Source: REEB481 sp964586595 (GTDB taxonomy: Bacteria > Bacteroidota > Bacteroidia > NS11-12g > UBA955). From it: a DNA stretch of 64,000 nt. The notes under the pieces were generated by a model. That model searched no databases. It worked only from the letters and a program-made list of their open reading frames with translations, and was not told the origin of the DNA. Positions 8,205 to 16,886 of the stretch are shown in pieces; positions within the stretch are counted from its first letter, which is position 1; every line of letters starts with the position of its first letter. The position numbers and the translations under genes were made by a program. Location: positions 1 through 64,000 of the forward strand of contig CAZPHB010000003.1 in assembly GCA_964586595.1 (NCBI GenBank), given 5' to 3'.

Positions 8205-8792
8205 ATGTTTACCGGCATTATTGAAGCCCTGGGAACGGTGGCTGAAGTGCACAGCAAGGGCACAAACCTTGATTTTTTGATCCGCTCTGCCATCAGTCAC
8301 GAACTGCACGTGGACCAAAGCATCAGCCACGACGGCGTATGCCTTACGGTTACGGAAGTGCAGGCCGAAGCCCATCGGGTAACTGCCGTCGCTGAAACAC
8401 TGCATCGAAGTACTTTAGGCAGCTGGGGAACAGGAACGATGGTGAATCTGGAGCGCTGCGTGCGTGCAGATGGACGCCTGGATGGACACATTGTACAGGG
8501 TCATGTGGATGCCAAAGGACAGTTAAGCAGGGTAGAAGAAATGGGCGGAAGCTGGAAATTGTGGTTCGCTCATGCTGCAGAAGCCGGCATTACCGTAGCA
8601 AAGGGCAGTATTGCCATCAATGGCGTGAGCCTAACAGTAGTGGACAGCACGGATGAAACTTTCAGCGTGGTGGTCATACCCTATACCTGGGAACATACCA
8701 ACCTGAGCAAAATCCTTCCGGGAATGTCGGTGAACCTTGAATTTGACATCCTTGGCAAGTACCTGCAAAAGCTGAACAGATCTGGAGTTTGA
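8205..8792 (+). CDS. ribE: Riboflavin synthase, alpha subunit
   Basis: A 195-aa enzyme that converts two molecules of 6,7-dimethyl-8-ribityllumazine into riboflavin plus a pyrimidinedione. It starts MFTGIIEALGTV, the invariant N-terminus, and holds two lumazine-binding repeats (about residues 1-95 and 96-190). The second carries 'GHVDAKGQL' and 'INGVSLTVV'. The length is slightly below the usual 200-220, with no missing block. It is monocistronic and not clustered with other rib genes. No FMN riboswitch was seen in the short upstream interval. Confidence 0.95.
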   Translation: MFTGIIEALGTVAEVHSKGTNLDFLIRSAISHELHVDQSISHDGVCLTVTEVQAEAHRVTAVAETLHRSTLGSWGTGTMVNLERCVRADGRLDGHIVQGHVDAKGQLSRVEEMGGSWKLWFAHAAEAGITVAKGSIAINGVSLTVVDSTDETFSVVVIPYTWEHTNLSKILPGMSVNLEFDILGKYLQKLNRSGV

Positions 8793-8863
8793 CCCGTTCT
8801 TTAAAAAGATTCTAAATAGAATGGCATAAGAAAAGCGCTTCAACCATTTGTGAGCGCCTTTGT

Positions 8864-8871
8864 TACATTTG
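8864..8871 (+). promoter_or_regulatory. TACATTTG -7 box for sdhCAB
   Basis: A perfect TAnnTTTG box lies 22 nt before the sdhC ATG at 8894. In contrast to ribE and aspS, this operon would therefore have a short leader. Confidence 0.5.
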
Positions 8872-8893
8872 CGGCAACGTAAGCAAATACCCT

Positions 8894-9670
8894 ATGAAGG
8901 TTCTTCAATTTCTGTTTACCTCTTCCATCGGCAGAAAGGTGCTGATGGCATTGACCGGTTTATTTCTTGTCCTCTTTTTGGTCATTCACCTGCTCGGAAA
9001 CCTGCAATTGCTGAAGGATGACGGTGGCTATGCGTTTAACAAATATGCGTGGTTTATGACCACCAATCCGCTGATCAAAACCGTTTCCTACCTTCTGTAC
9101 GCCACCATTTTGTTGCATGCCTTCAAAGGCCTGTATCTGGCGTTTCAAAACAGGAAAGCACGGGGCGCCAAAGCCTACGGAGCTTACAACGGCGGAGCAA
9201 ACAGCCATTGGACCAGCAGAAACATGGGCCTGCTCGGAACCGTGATATTGTTGTTCATCGTGGGCCACATGGCAGATTTTTGGTGGGAATACAAATTTGG
9301 TGACATCCCCTGGACCAAATACGAAACCAGCATCATCGATGAAACCACAACCGCTACGGATATGTCTTCCGAAGATCATGGCGCGCACATCCGCATGGGC
9401 GTAGCCGGCGATAAAGAGGTGTTCATCACCAAAGATCTGTACAAGGAAACCGCCGAAGCCTTCGAACAAGGATGGCTTGTGGCGCTGTATGTGCTGGCCA
9501 TGGCCATGATTGCCTTTCACCTGTGGCATGGATTTGCCAGCGCGTTCCAGTCATTGGGCATCAACCATTCCGGCTGGAATCCATTAATCAAAGGCCTTGG
9601 TGTGATTGTGAGCGTGGCCATTCCGATTGGTTTTGCCATCATTCCACTCTACGTTTATTTCCTCAAGTAA
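8894..9670 (+). CDS. sdhC: Succinate dehydrogenase/fumarate reductase cytochrome b subunit
   Basis: A 258-aa integral membrane subunit that anchors SdhAB and carries haem b, passing electrons to menaquinone. Five hydrophobic segments are visible: 'VLMALTGLFLVLFLVIHLLGNL', a segment near residue 70, 'GLLGTVILLFIVGHMADF', 'GWLVALYVLAMAMIAFHLWHG' and 'GLGVIVSVAIPIGFAIIPLYVYF'. His residues in 'VIHLLGN', 'VGHMADF' and 'AFHLWHG' are candidate haem ligands. This is the single-polypeptide Bacteroidota form without a separate SdhD. It is first in sdhC-A-B, with sdhA 20 nt downstream. Confidence 0.92.
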   Translation: MKVLQFLFTSSIGRKVLMALTGLFLVLFLVIHLLGNLQLLKDDGGYAFNKYAWFMTTNPLIKTVSYLLYATILLHAFKGLYLAFQNRKARGAKAYGAYNGGANSHWTSRNMGLLGTVILLFIVGHMADFWWEYKFGDIPWTKYETSIIDETTTATDMSSEDHGAHIRMGVAGDKEVFITKDLYKETAEAFEQGWLVALYVLAMAMIAFHLWHGFASAFQSLGINHSGWNPLIKGLGVIVSVAIPIGFAIIPLYVYFLK

Positions 9671-9690
9671 TCAGCTAATATCTGCACAAC

Positions 9691-11676
9691 ATGAGTAAAA
9701 CACTTGATTCCAAAATTCCTGCAGGTCCATTAGCAGAAAAATGGACCCAATACAGAAGCACGGTTCCTCTGGTGAATCCTGCCAACAAGCGCAGCCTGGA
9801 AGTGATTGTGGTGGGAACCGGTCTGGCCGGTGCCAGCGCCGCCGCTACCCTTGCCGAACTTGGCTACAAGGTGAAGGCGTTCTGCTTTCAGGATTCTCCC
9901 CGCCGCGCGCACAGCATCGCGGCTCAGGGCGGCATCAATGCGGCTAAAAACTATCAGAACGACGGCGACAGCGTGTACCGTTTGTTCTACGATACCATCA
10001 AAGGCGGTGACTACCGCGCACGTGAAGGCAACGTATATCGCCTCGCGGAAGTAAGCGTGAACATCATTGACCAATGTGTGGCACAGGGTGTTCCTTTTGC
10101 CCGTGAATACGGCGGAACCCTGAGCAACCGTTCTTTTGGCGGTACTCAGGTGCAGCGCACGTTCTACGCAGCAGGTCAAACCGGTCAGCAGTTGCTGCTC
10201 GGTGCCTACAGCGCCCTCGAAAGACAGGTTGGTCTGGGCAATGTGAAAATGTATGCCCGTCATGAAATGCTTGACGTGGTAACCATCGAAGGCAAAGCCC
10301 GCGGCATCATTGCCCGCAACCTGGTGACAGGCAAGCTGGAACGCCACTTCGGCCATGCCGTATTGCTGTGCACCGGCGGATACGGAAACGTATTCTACCT
10401 GAGCACCAACGCCATGGGCAGCAATGTGACCGCAGCATGGAAAGCCCACAAAAAGGGTGCTTATTTCGGCAACCCTTGCTTCACCCAAATTCACCCAACC
10501 TGTATTCCTGTTTCGGGCCATTACCAGAGCAAGCTTACCCTGATGAGTGAGTCGCTGCGTAACGACGGACGTATTTGGGTTCCAAAGCACAAAGACGACA
10601 ACCGTCACCCGAATGATATCCCCGAAGAAGAGCGTGACTATTACCTGGAACGCCGCTATCCCGCCTTCGGAAACCTGGTTCCCCGCGACATTGCCAGCCG
10701 CGCCGCCAAAGAGCGCTGCGATGCCGGTTATGGTGTAGGACCCAGCAAAATGGCCGTTTATCTGGATTTTGCTTATAACCTAAAACACAAATACGGACGC
10801 GCAGAAGCCAGTAAGCTCGGCATTGAAAACCCCGATGATGCCACGCTGGTTCGTCTGGGCAGGGAAGTGGTTAAGGAGAAATACGGAAACCTGTTTGACA
10901 TGTACAAACAGATCACCAACGAAGATCCTTATGAAGTGCCGATGCGCATTTATCCCGCGGTGCATTATACGATGGGCGGACTTTGGGTGGATTATGAACT
11001 GATGACCACTGTTCCGGGCTTATATGCCTTGGGCGAAGCCAATTTCAGCGACCACGGTGCCAACCGCCTCGGTGCTTCTGCACTCATGCAAGGTCTGGCC
11101 GATGGATACTTTGTGATTCCCTACACTGTAGGTTCTTACCTGAGCAAAGAAATCCATACCAAAGCCATCTCCACAGATCATGAAGCGTTTCTTGAAGCGG
11201 AGCAAGCTGTTCAGGAAAAGCTGGATCAATTCCTCAGCATACAGGGAAAGAAAACGGTGGAAAGCTATCATCGCGAACTGGGGCTGATCATGTGGAACAA
11301 ATGCGGCATGGCCCGAAGCGAAGCAGGCTTGAAGGAAGCCATCCAGGAAATCCGCGCCCTGCGTGAAGATTTCTACAAGAATGTACGTGTGCCCGGCAGC
11401 AAGGAAGGGTTTAATCCTGAATTGGACAAAGCGGGTCGTGTGGCAGATTTCCTCGAGCTGGGTGAACTGATGTGCCTTGATGCGCTGGATCGCAACGAAA
11501 GCTGCGGAGGCCACTTCCGTGAAGAATACCAAACCGAAGACGGAGAAGCCCTGCGCGACGACGAAGCCTATCGCTACGTGGCTGCCTGGGAATACAAAGG
11601 TGGAAACGACTGGAGCCTGCACAAAGAGCAGCTCGATTACGAAAACATTAAAATAGCACAAAGGAGCTACAAGTAA
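9691..11676 (+). CDS. sdhA: Succinate dehydrogenase/fumarate reductase flavoprotein subunit
   Basis: A 661-aa catalytic subunit. The FAD-binding motif 'VIVVGTGLAGASAAATLAELGY' is near residue 33, and 'RRAHSIAAQGGINAAKNY' holds the His that links FAD covalently. Active-site segments 'HPTCIPVSGHYQSKLTLMSESLRNDG' and 'MRIYPAVHYTMGGLWVDYE' are conserved. 'GEANFSDHGANRLGASALMQGLADGYF' closes the FAD domain. The length and the C-terminal acidic region match the Bacteroidetes/epsilonproteobacterial class. It is the middle gene of sdhCAB; the direction in vivo (succinate oxidation or fumarate reduction) cannot be read from the sequence. Confidence 0.96.
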   Translation: MSKTLDSKIPAGPLAEKWTQYRSTVPLVNPANKRSLEVIVVGTGLAGASAAATLAELGYKVKAFCFQDSPRRAHSIAAQGGINAAKNYQNDGDSVYRLFYDTIKGGDYRAREGNVYRLAEVSVNIIDQCVAQGVPFAREYGGTLSNRSFGGTQVQRTFYAAGQTGQQLLLGAYSALERQVGLGNVKMYARHEMLDVVTIEGKARGIIARNLVTGKLERHFGHAVLLCTGGYGNVFYLSTNAMGSNVTAAWKAHKKGAYFGNPCFTQIHPTCIPVSGHYQSKLTLMSESLRNDGRIWVPKHKDDNRHPNDIPEEERDYYLERRYPAFGNLVPRDIASRAAKERCDAGYGVGPSKMAVYLDFAYNLKHKYGRAEASKLGIENPDDATLVRLGREVVKEKYGNLFDMYKQITNEDPYEVPMRIYPAVHYTMGGLWVDYELMTTVPGLYALGEANFSDHGANRLGASALMQGLADGYFVIPYTVGSYLSKEIHTKAISTDHEAFLEAEQAVQEKLDQFLSIQGKKTVESYHRELGLIMWNKCGMARSEAGLKEAIQEIRALREDFYKNVRVPGSKEGFNPELDKAGRVADFLELGELMCLDALDRNESCGGHFREEYQTEDGEALRDDEAYRYVAAWEYKGGNDWSLHKEQLDYENIKIAQRSYK

Positions 11677-11687
11677 AAAACAACATC

Positions 11688-12449
11688 ATGGGTAGCGAAT
11701 CAATGAAAATCACGCTGAAGGTATGGCGCCAGCCAAGCAACAAGGCTGAAGGTAAATTTGAAACCTATCAACTTCAGCACGTAAGTCCGGATATGAGTTT
11801 CCTGGAAATGTTTGACGTGCTCAACGAGCAAATCATTACTGAAGGGGGCGATCCGGTAGCTTTTGACCACGACTGCCGCGAAGGAATTTGTGGCATGTGC
11901 AGCATGTTCATCAACGGACGTCCGCACGGTCCCAAGCAAGGTGTTACCACCTGTCAGTTACACATGCGCAGCTTTAAAGACGGCGATACCATCGTGGTAG
12001 AACCCTGGAGGGCGCAGTCTTTCCCGGTGATCAAAGATCTTGCCGTGGATCGCAGCGCCTTTGACAGAGTCATCGCTGCCGGCGGGTTTGTTTCCGTAAA
12101 TACCGGCAATGCCGTGGATGCGAATTCCATTCTGATTCCTAAGGATACTGCGGATGAAGCGTTTGCCGCTGCTACCTGTATTGGCTGCGGTGCTTGTGTG
12201 GCTGCCTGCAAGAACAGCAGCGCCATGCTGTTTGTGAGTGCCAAGGTGAGCCAGCTAGCCCTGCTTCCTCAGGGACAGGCAGAACGCGAAAATCGCGTCA
12301 TTGCTATGGTTGACCAGATGGATAAGGAAGGCTTCGGCTCCTGTACCAATACCGGTGCTTGCAGCGCAGAATGTCCGAAAGGCATTGACCTGAGCAACAT
12401 CGCCCGCATGAACCGCGAATACGTACGCGCCAAGCTGGTGAGTAAGTAA
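11688..12449 (+). CDS. sdhB: Succinate dehydrogenase/fumarate reductase iron-sulfur subunit
   Basis: A 253-aa electron-transfer subunit. The [2Fe-2S] ligands lie in 'DCREGICGMCSMFINGRPHG' and the following 'TTCQLH'. The C-terminal domain carries 'CIGCGACVAACKN' and 'CTNTGACSAECPKGI' for the [4Fe-4S] and [3Fe-4S] clusters. An alternative start is the ATG at 11703 (MKITLKVWRQ), which fits the family start slightly better than MGSESMKI. It follows sdhA by 11 nt. No terminator hairpin was found after it. Confidence 0.95.
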   Translation: MGSESMKITLKVWRQPSNKAEGKFETYQLQHVSPDMSFLEMFDVLNEQIITEGGDPVAFDHDCREGICGMCSMFINGRPHGPKQGVTTCQLHMRSFKDGDTIVVEPWRAQSFPVIKDLAVDRSAFDRVIAAGGFVSVNTGNAVDANSILIPKDTADEAFAAATCIGCGACVAACKNSSAMLFVSAKVSQLALLPQGQAERENRVIAMVDQMDKEGFGSCTNTGACSAECPKGIDLSNIARMNREYVRAKLVSK

Positions 12450-12599
12450 TGTGGTCGTTTTGCAGCTACCCGAAGGTGGCAATTTCGAAGCACTAAAATG
12501 TCAACCAAACGGGAATAACGATAGAAACATAAACCTTGATTTAACCACTGAACCGAATATTTTTTTGGTAGGTGCTGTTAGCTGTAGTGTTTCTTTCTG

Positions 12600-13505
12600 T
12601 CATCTCTTTCTAAGCGTCAAATGGTGATACTTTATGTAACGCCTTGGTATTAGTCCATTCTCGACTTGAAAGGGTATTCCTGTTAGAAAATTCTGTCTTA
12701 CAATAGGTGGTATTGTATTTACTAATTCCCTTGCATCGTAAGATTGTTCACCTTGTCTTGAGCTTCTCAATATTTCTACACGCTGATTCAGCTCGTTATC
12801 CTCTTCTAAGTATGCCAATAAGTCAAGAACTGGTTGGTAACCCAATAAGTCAATAATTAATATAATTGCTCCCCGAGGAATGTTATTTATAATTGCCATT
12901 AAGTTATTTCTTACAACACCGTGTAGATTTTCAGGAATCTCATTTAAACAGTTTTGGAAAACTACTAAGTTGGAATTTTGAAAAGCTGTCGCAAACGGCT
13001 GTAAGGAATTGTGTGAAGCAATATTTAAATTGTTGTTTGTTGACTGAATGGGGCTGCGATTCCAAACTCTTGGAATTAAAGATTGAAATGTAATATTTCG
13101 GGAGAATGCCCAATGGTCAGAGTAAATGTCAAAGGTGTTTATTCTTACTTGCTGTGGTCTATGTGCTGTTGAATTTAGAAACTCAAAGAATCCGTATATC
13201 TCGGGTGAAGGACCGCAACCAATAAAGCTTGCTCCAATTATTTGTCCGTTGAATGGTAAGTGGCCCGGATTGTGGTGAAGAGCATTTAATATGATTTTAA
13301 TTATTTGGGAATAGGGTGGAAAGTAACGGAGCATATAAACAGATTGAATATCTTGTCGAGTATAGTTTACTCTAACTGGAAATGCTCTGAATGCACTCCA
13401 AACTTCCAAAGCGGGTGCTTGAAGATTTTGAAGAAATGTTGCTTTTGCTTGTTCTGTAGTTACATTATGCAACTGAAACAAGGTGTTTAATATTGTTTGT
13501 TGCAT
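12600..13505 (-). CDS. Class I methyltransferase-like protein next to alkB
   Basis: A 301-aa protein if the ATG at 13505 is used; that start lies 5 nt after the alkB stop, whereas an upstream start at 13586 would overlap alkB by 76 nt. It has a recognisable Rossmann methyltransferase layout: motif I 'GASFIGCGPSPEIYGFFEFL' (about 91-110), an acidic beta2 end 'INTFDIYSDHW' (about 122-132), a motif IV-like 'LVVFQNCLNEIPE' (about 180-192) and 'RGAIILIIDLLGY' (about 211-223). It is AT-rich like alkB and unlike the flanks, so the pair probably arrived together. The substrate is unknown. The methyltransferase fold is inferred from motifs only. Confidence 0.5.
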   Translation of the reverse strand: MQQTILNTLFQLHNVTTEQAKATFLQNLQAPALEVWSAFRAFPVRVNYTRQDIQSVYMLRYFPPYSQIIKIILNALHHNPGHLPFNGQIIGASFIGCGPSPEIYGFFEFLNSTAHRPQQVRINTFDIYSDHWAFSRNITFQSLIPRVWNRSPIQSTNNNLNIASHNSLQPFATAFQNSNLVVFQNCLNEIPENLHGVVRNNLMAIINNIPRGAIILIIDLLGYQPVLDLLAYLEEDNELNQRVEILRSSRQGEQSYDARELVNTIPPIVRQNFLTGIPFQVENGLIPRRYIKYHHLTLRKR

Positions 13506-13510
13506 ACTGT

Positions 13511-14134
13511 TTATTTGATTACACGAAATGTCAAATTTATTCGTGGTGTTAAGACCTTGCTTGTTTTTGGTATTTCGTGTTCCCAATTATGCTGGGTTTC
13601 ACCTTGCATTAAGATATAGCTACCGTGAGTAAGTTCAACTTTCTCAACAATTTTGTCTTTCAAATGACGAAATTTAAATGTTCTTGTTGCACCAAAACTA
13701 ACTGAACCAATGACTGGATTTCTTCCAAGCTCAGGTTCATCATCACAATGCCAAGCTACGCTGTCTTTTCCGTCACGATACAAATTGAGAAGCACGCTTG
13801 TGAAATTGACTTTAGCTTCTTTTTCAATTTTATTTTTGATTTCAATCAAGTCAGGTGTCCAAGAGTGTGGTTTCATAGGAATACCAGAATAGGTGTAAGG
13901 CAAGTCATTTTCCCCATACCAAGCTGTCAGGCGAGGCAAGTCAATCATTTTGCCGAAAAATTTAATTTGGTCTTGCTGCCAAAGGATATTTTCGGTTAAT
14001 GATTTGAAAAGTCTGTCGCTGTCAGCCTTGCTAAAAAAGTTCGGGAAAAACAAAACTTCTCCGTCTTTTGGAAGAATGTTGTTACCCGTTAACTTAATAG
14101 TGTCTGGGTTGTCGAATAATGAAGGTGTATGCAT
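13511..14134 (-). CDS. alkB: AlkB-family 2-oxoglutarate/Fe(II) dioxygenase
   Basis: A 207-aa oxidative demethylase of alkylated nucleobases, of the ALKBH2/3-like bacterial group. Iron ligands are H129 and D131 in 'SVAWHCDDEPELG' and H186 in 'HNWEHEIPK'. The 2-oxoglutarate-binding arginines are in 'PRINLTFR' (R198, R204). 'FGATRTFKFRH' is the conserved strand of the jelly roll. The start is the ATG at 14134; the frame is open to a TTG at 14152. It is AT-rich compared with sdhB and the TonB receptor on either side and is the first gene of a two-gene unit with the methyltransferase-like gene. Confidence 0.9.
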   Translation of the reverse strand: MHTPSLFDNPDTIKLTGNNILPKDGEVLFFPNFFSKADSDRLFKSLTENILWQQDQIKFFGKMIDLPRLTAWYGENDLPYTYSGIPMKPHSWTPDLIEIKNKIEKEAKVNFTSVLLNLYRDGKDSVAWHCDDEPELGRNPVIGSVSFGATRTFKFRHLKDKIVEKVELTHGSYILMQGETQHNWEHEIPKTSKVLTPRINLTFRVIK

Positions 14135-14282
14135 TTTTTCTTGAATTTTCAAGTTACTAAATTACTGATTCCTGCCTTTACTCTGTTTCATTTTTTTTGT
14201 TAAGAGTCGATCAATACCATTAATGCTAACTACCTCATATCTATATGATGTCATGGAATCCAAACGGGTTCCCTGTTTTTGT

Positions 14283-16283
14283 TTAGAAGCTCACGCCAAT
14301 ACCCAGCATCCACCAGCGTCGGGGGAGTTCTGCGCCCATGATGTCGGAGTAGCGCAGGTTGCCCAGATTCATGCATTGCAAGCGAACATTCAAGCGATTG
14401 TCAGGACGATTCCAACTCAGGTTTCCGTTCATGACCAAATAGGATTGGCTGATTTCTTTGTTGATGACCAGGGCTGTTTCCGCAGTACGTTGTTTCCAAA
14501 CCCCGTTTATACCCAGGAAAAACTGACTTCGTTGCAGTATGAGCTGCGCATTGGCCAATAAACCAGCATTCCCCGCCACATACTTGGAAATTCCTTGGCT
14601 GCTGCCATTGTTGCTGAAGCGCAAGGCAGTGAATCCTCCCATAATCATGGCCTTCCATTTTCGGTAAATTGTTCCCTTCCATTGCACATCGGCTTCGAAT
14701 CCGGAGGTGCTCAGCGGCGTGAGGTTTTGCGCATAGAAATAGCTGCGACCTGTGTCAATTTTTGGATTAACCGGAATGTACAGCCCTTTGAGGTACAGGA
14801 AGTCAATCAGGTTGTTGCTGCGGCGAAGAAAGGCCGTACTTCGGATGGTCAGATTCTTGCCCGGTTTCAGGTCAAGGCCGGCTTCGTAGTTCCAGGAAAA
14901 TTCAGGCTTCAGCAGAGGGTTCCCCAGGTTTCTCCCAGCCGCCAGCACTCCCGGCAGTCCGGTGGATACGTAGCGCTCGGTAAAGTCCGGATTGCGGAAG
15001 CTGCGGCTAAATCCTCCGCGCAAGGTGACAATCCCGCTGCGGTAAGTAGCATTGATTTGCGGGGTAAGGTGCGTTCGATTCAGGGCATCCAGCGTAAGTC
15101 GCATTCCACCGTTGATGTGGAGGGGAATCTGCTTTACGCTGTAGAAGAGCTGCGCATACACACCTGCTTCATGTTCCTGATGATATCCGCGGTCATTGCT
15201 TTTGATGTCCCGTCCGAAGTATTGCATGCCCGTTTGCAGATAGAAGTTTCTGGAATCGGGACTCAGTTGATAACGGTGGAATACCTGAGCCTGCCACAGC
15301 CACATGATGTGGTCATTGCCTGTAAACGCCGGATTGAACAGAAAAGAGTCTGTTGTGCGTTGCATGGCGGTCTGAACCTGCGTCATGCTGCGTTTGTTGT
15401 GCAAGATGACGATGCTATGCTGTAGGCTCAGCCGGCGCACCCATTCCTGTGATTTGTCGGCGGTGCTTCGGGTGTAAAAGAATCGTGCGTTGAAATCGTA
15501 AAGAGCGCCTGTTACGCGCGTTGTTGCCACGGTTTTTGCGCCCCATCGTCCGGTATAGGTCAGCGCGGCAATGCTGTTCCGGAAGTTTCCCCGGATGCTG
15601 TCGCCGCTCAGCAATTGGCCGGGGCTGCTGTTGTGCATGTAGGAGGCGCTGATGTTGTTCTTTCCTTTAACATCGGTAAACGAAGCGTAAGCCTGTACAC
15701 CCAGGTAATTCCATTCGCCGCCGGTGAGGTTGCTGCTGAATTTCTTCCCTGGAAGCAAAGCCTTTCCGCTGTAAGATTTGGTGATGATGTGGATGACGCC
15801 GCCCACAGCTTCCGGCCCGAAATTCATGGCCGCCGGACCTTTAATCACTTCTATATGGTCAATTTCGGCAGGAACTACAGGGATGTTTCCGTTGAAATGT
15901 CCCGTCAGCGGATCGTTGATGCGCAGGCCATCCACCAGAATCAATACCTGCTGAAAGGTGCTTCCGCGCATGGTGATGTCTGCCTGACTTCCAAAGCCAC
16001 CGCGCTGCTGCACTTCTATGCCCGGTAGGTGTTTCAATAAATCATCCCAATGCACACTTGGTAATTGCCTCAACACGGCCCCATCCACATAAGTGATGTT
16101 TCTGCCTAAATCGGCCCTTGCCTGTCTGAAACTGCTGGAACGGATTTCGGCAGCCTCCATGGAAATCGTGTCTGACTGCGCATGCAGTTCCATCATGAAG
16201 CAGGAAAGTGCGGATACCAGGCCTAACCCCAATTTTGATAACAGGGAAAAAGTGGTGCCGGCGTGTGAATGAACTTGGTGCAT
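14283..16283 (-). CDS. TonB-dependent outer-membrane receptor (BtuB/siderophore type)
   Basis: A 666-aa receptor. A signal peptide (about residues 12-35) ends in a Q after ELHA. A short N-terminal stretch 'DTISMEAAEIRSSSF' stands where a TonB box would be. The plug domain (about 40-170) carries 'LPGIEVQQRGGFGSQADITMRGSTFQQVLILVDGLRIND' and 'IEVIKGPAAMNFGPEAVGGVIHIIT', followed by a 22-stranded-type barrel ending in an aromatic residue (GIGVSF). No carboxypeptidase-like SusC extension is present, so it resembles cobalamin or siderophore receptors. No B12 riboswitch or Fur box was recognised. folA lies 41 nt upstream on the same strand. Confidence 0.88.
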   Translation of the reverse strand: MHQVHSHAGTTFSLLSKLGLGLVSALSCFMMELHAQSDTISMEAAEIRSSSFRQARADLGRNITYVDGAVLRQLPSVHWDDLLKHLPGIEVQQRGGFGSQADITMRGSTFQQVLILVDGLRINDPLTGHFNGNIPVVPAEIDHIEVIKGPAAMNFGPEAVGGVIHIITKSYSGKALLPGKKFSSNLTGGEWNYLGVQAYASFTDVKGKNNISASYMHNSSPGQLLSGDSIRGNFRNSIAALTYTGRWGAKTVATTRVTGALYDFNARFFYTRSTADKSQEWVRRLSLQHSIVILHNKRSMTQVQTAMQRTTDSFLFNPAFTGNDHIMWLWQAQVFHRYQLSPDSRNFYLQTGMQYFGRDIKSNDRGYHQEHEAGVYAQLFYSVKQIPLHINGGMRLTLDALNRTHLTPQINATYRSGIVTLRGGFSRSFRNPDFTERYVSTGLPGVLAAGRNLGNPLLKPEFSWNYEAGLDLKPGKNLTIRSTAFLRRSNNLIDFLYLKGLYIPVNPKIDTGRSYFYAQNLTPLSTSGFEADVQWKGTIYRKWKAMIMGGFTALRFSNNGSSQGISKYVAGNAGLLANAQLILQRSQFFLGINGVWKQRTAETALVINKEISQSYLVMNGNLSWNRPDNRLNVRLQCMNLGNLRYSDIMGAELPRRWWMLGIGVSF

Positions 16284-16324
16284 GGCGCTGCGAATTTAAA
16301 TACCTTGGTGTAGGCCTGATGGTT

Positions 16325-16846
16325 TTAGTGTTGCTGAGGTTCCCAGATCTCCAGACTGAAGGGAAATGTATGCCGTTCATCGGCAGGATGTGCTTCCGAA
16401 GAAACACAATGCCAGCCTTGTTCAGGCATGCGGAAATGTACGGTTGCCTCCGGAAATCGGGCATCCACACGGGTAAAGTAAATCCTTCCTGCCAGCGGCA
16501 ATGCCTGAGCGTACATATTCCCGCCACCAATCACGAACACTTCTGTTTCGTTGGAAGCTGAAGCCGAAGCCAGAGCAGACTCAAGACTGTCGAAAAACTC
16601 ATAACCGTCTCGGTGTTCCTGTTTGCTGCGGCTCACCACCAGGTTGCGGCGACCGGGCAATGGCCTGCCGATGCTTTCCATGGTTTTGCGGCCCATCACC
16701 ATCGGATGCCCTAGCGTATGCTTTTTAAACCAGCGGAAATCATCCGGTAGATGCCAGAGCATGCGGTTTTCATGTCCGATGGAGCCATCAGCGGCTGCTG
16801 CAACAATCAGGGAAATTACGGGTTTCAAGGGGCGTAAAATTAGCAT
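16325..16846 (-). CDS. folA: Dihydrofolate reductase
   Basis: A 173-aa NADPH-dependent enzyme that regenerates tetrahydrofolate. 'ISLIVAAAADGSIGHENRMLWHLPDDFRWFKKHTLGHPMVMGRKTMESIG' contains the substrate and cofactor contacts, including the W-x-L-P-x-D active-site segment. 'VFVIGGGNMYAQAL' is the C-terminal NADPH signature. The annotated ATG gives MLILRPLKPVIS; a TTG at 16828 giving MKPVISLIVAAA fits the family N-terminus better and lies 6 nt after a TAATTTTA box. The gene diverges from aspS with 40 nt between the starts. Confidence 0.93.
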   Translation of the reverse strand: MLILRPLKPVISLIVAAAADGSIGHENRMLWHLPDDFRWFKKHTLGHPMVMGRKTMESIGRPLPGRRNLVVSRSKQEHRDGYEFFDSLESALASASASNETEVFVIGGGNMYAQALPLAGRIYFTRVDARFPEATVHFRMPEQGWHCVSSEAHPADERHTFPFSLEIWEPQQH

Positions 16847-16874
16847 ATTCCCTGCTTTGGGCGCTTTTGTTCCC

Positions 16875-16882
16875 TAATTTTG
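16875..16882 (+). promoter_or_regulatory. TAATTTTG -7 box for aspS
   Basis: The box ends exactly 4 nt before the aspS ATG (16887), which predicts a leaderless mRNA. It lies in the short folA-aspS divergent interval. Confidence 0.55.
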
Positions 16883-16886
16883 CCGC

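Noticed and set aside
9730..10608. 292-residue minus-strand frame inside sdhA
   Set aside because: Shadow of the sdhA coding frame, with low-complexity composition and no start context.
14153..16324. Cobalamin riboswitch ahead of the TonB-dependent receptor
   Set aside because: Only 41 nt separate folA from the receptor gene, too short for a B12 element, and no conserved box was seen.
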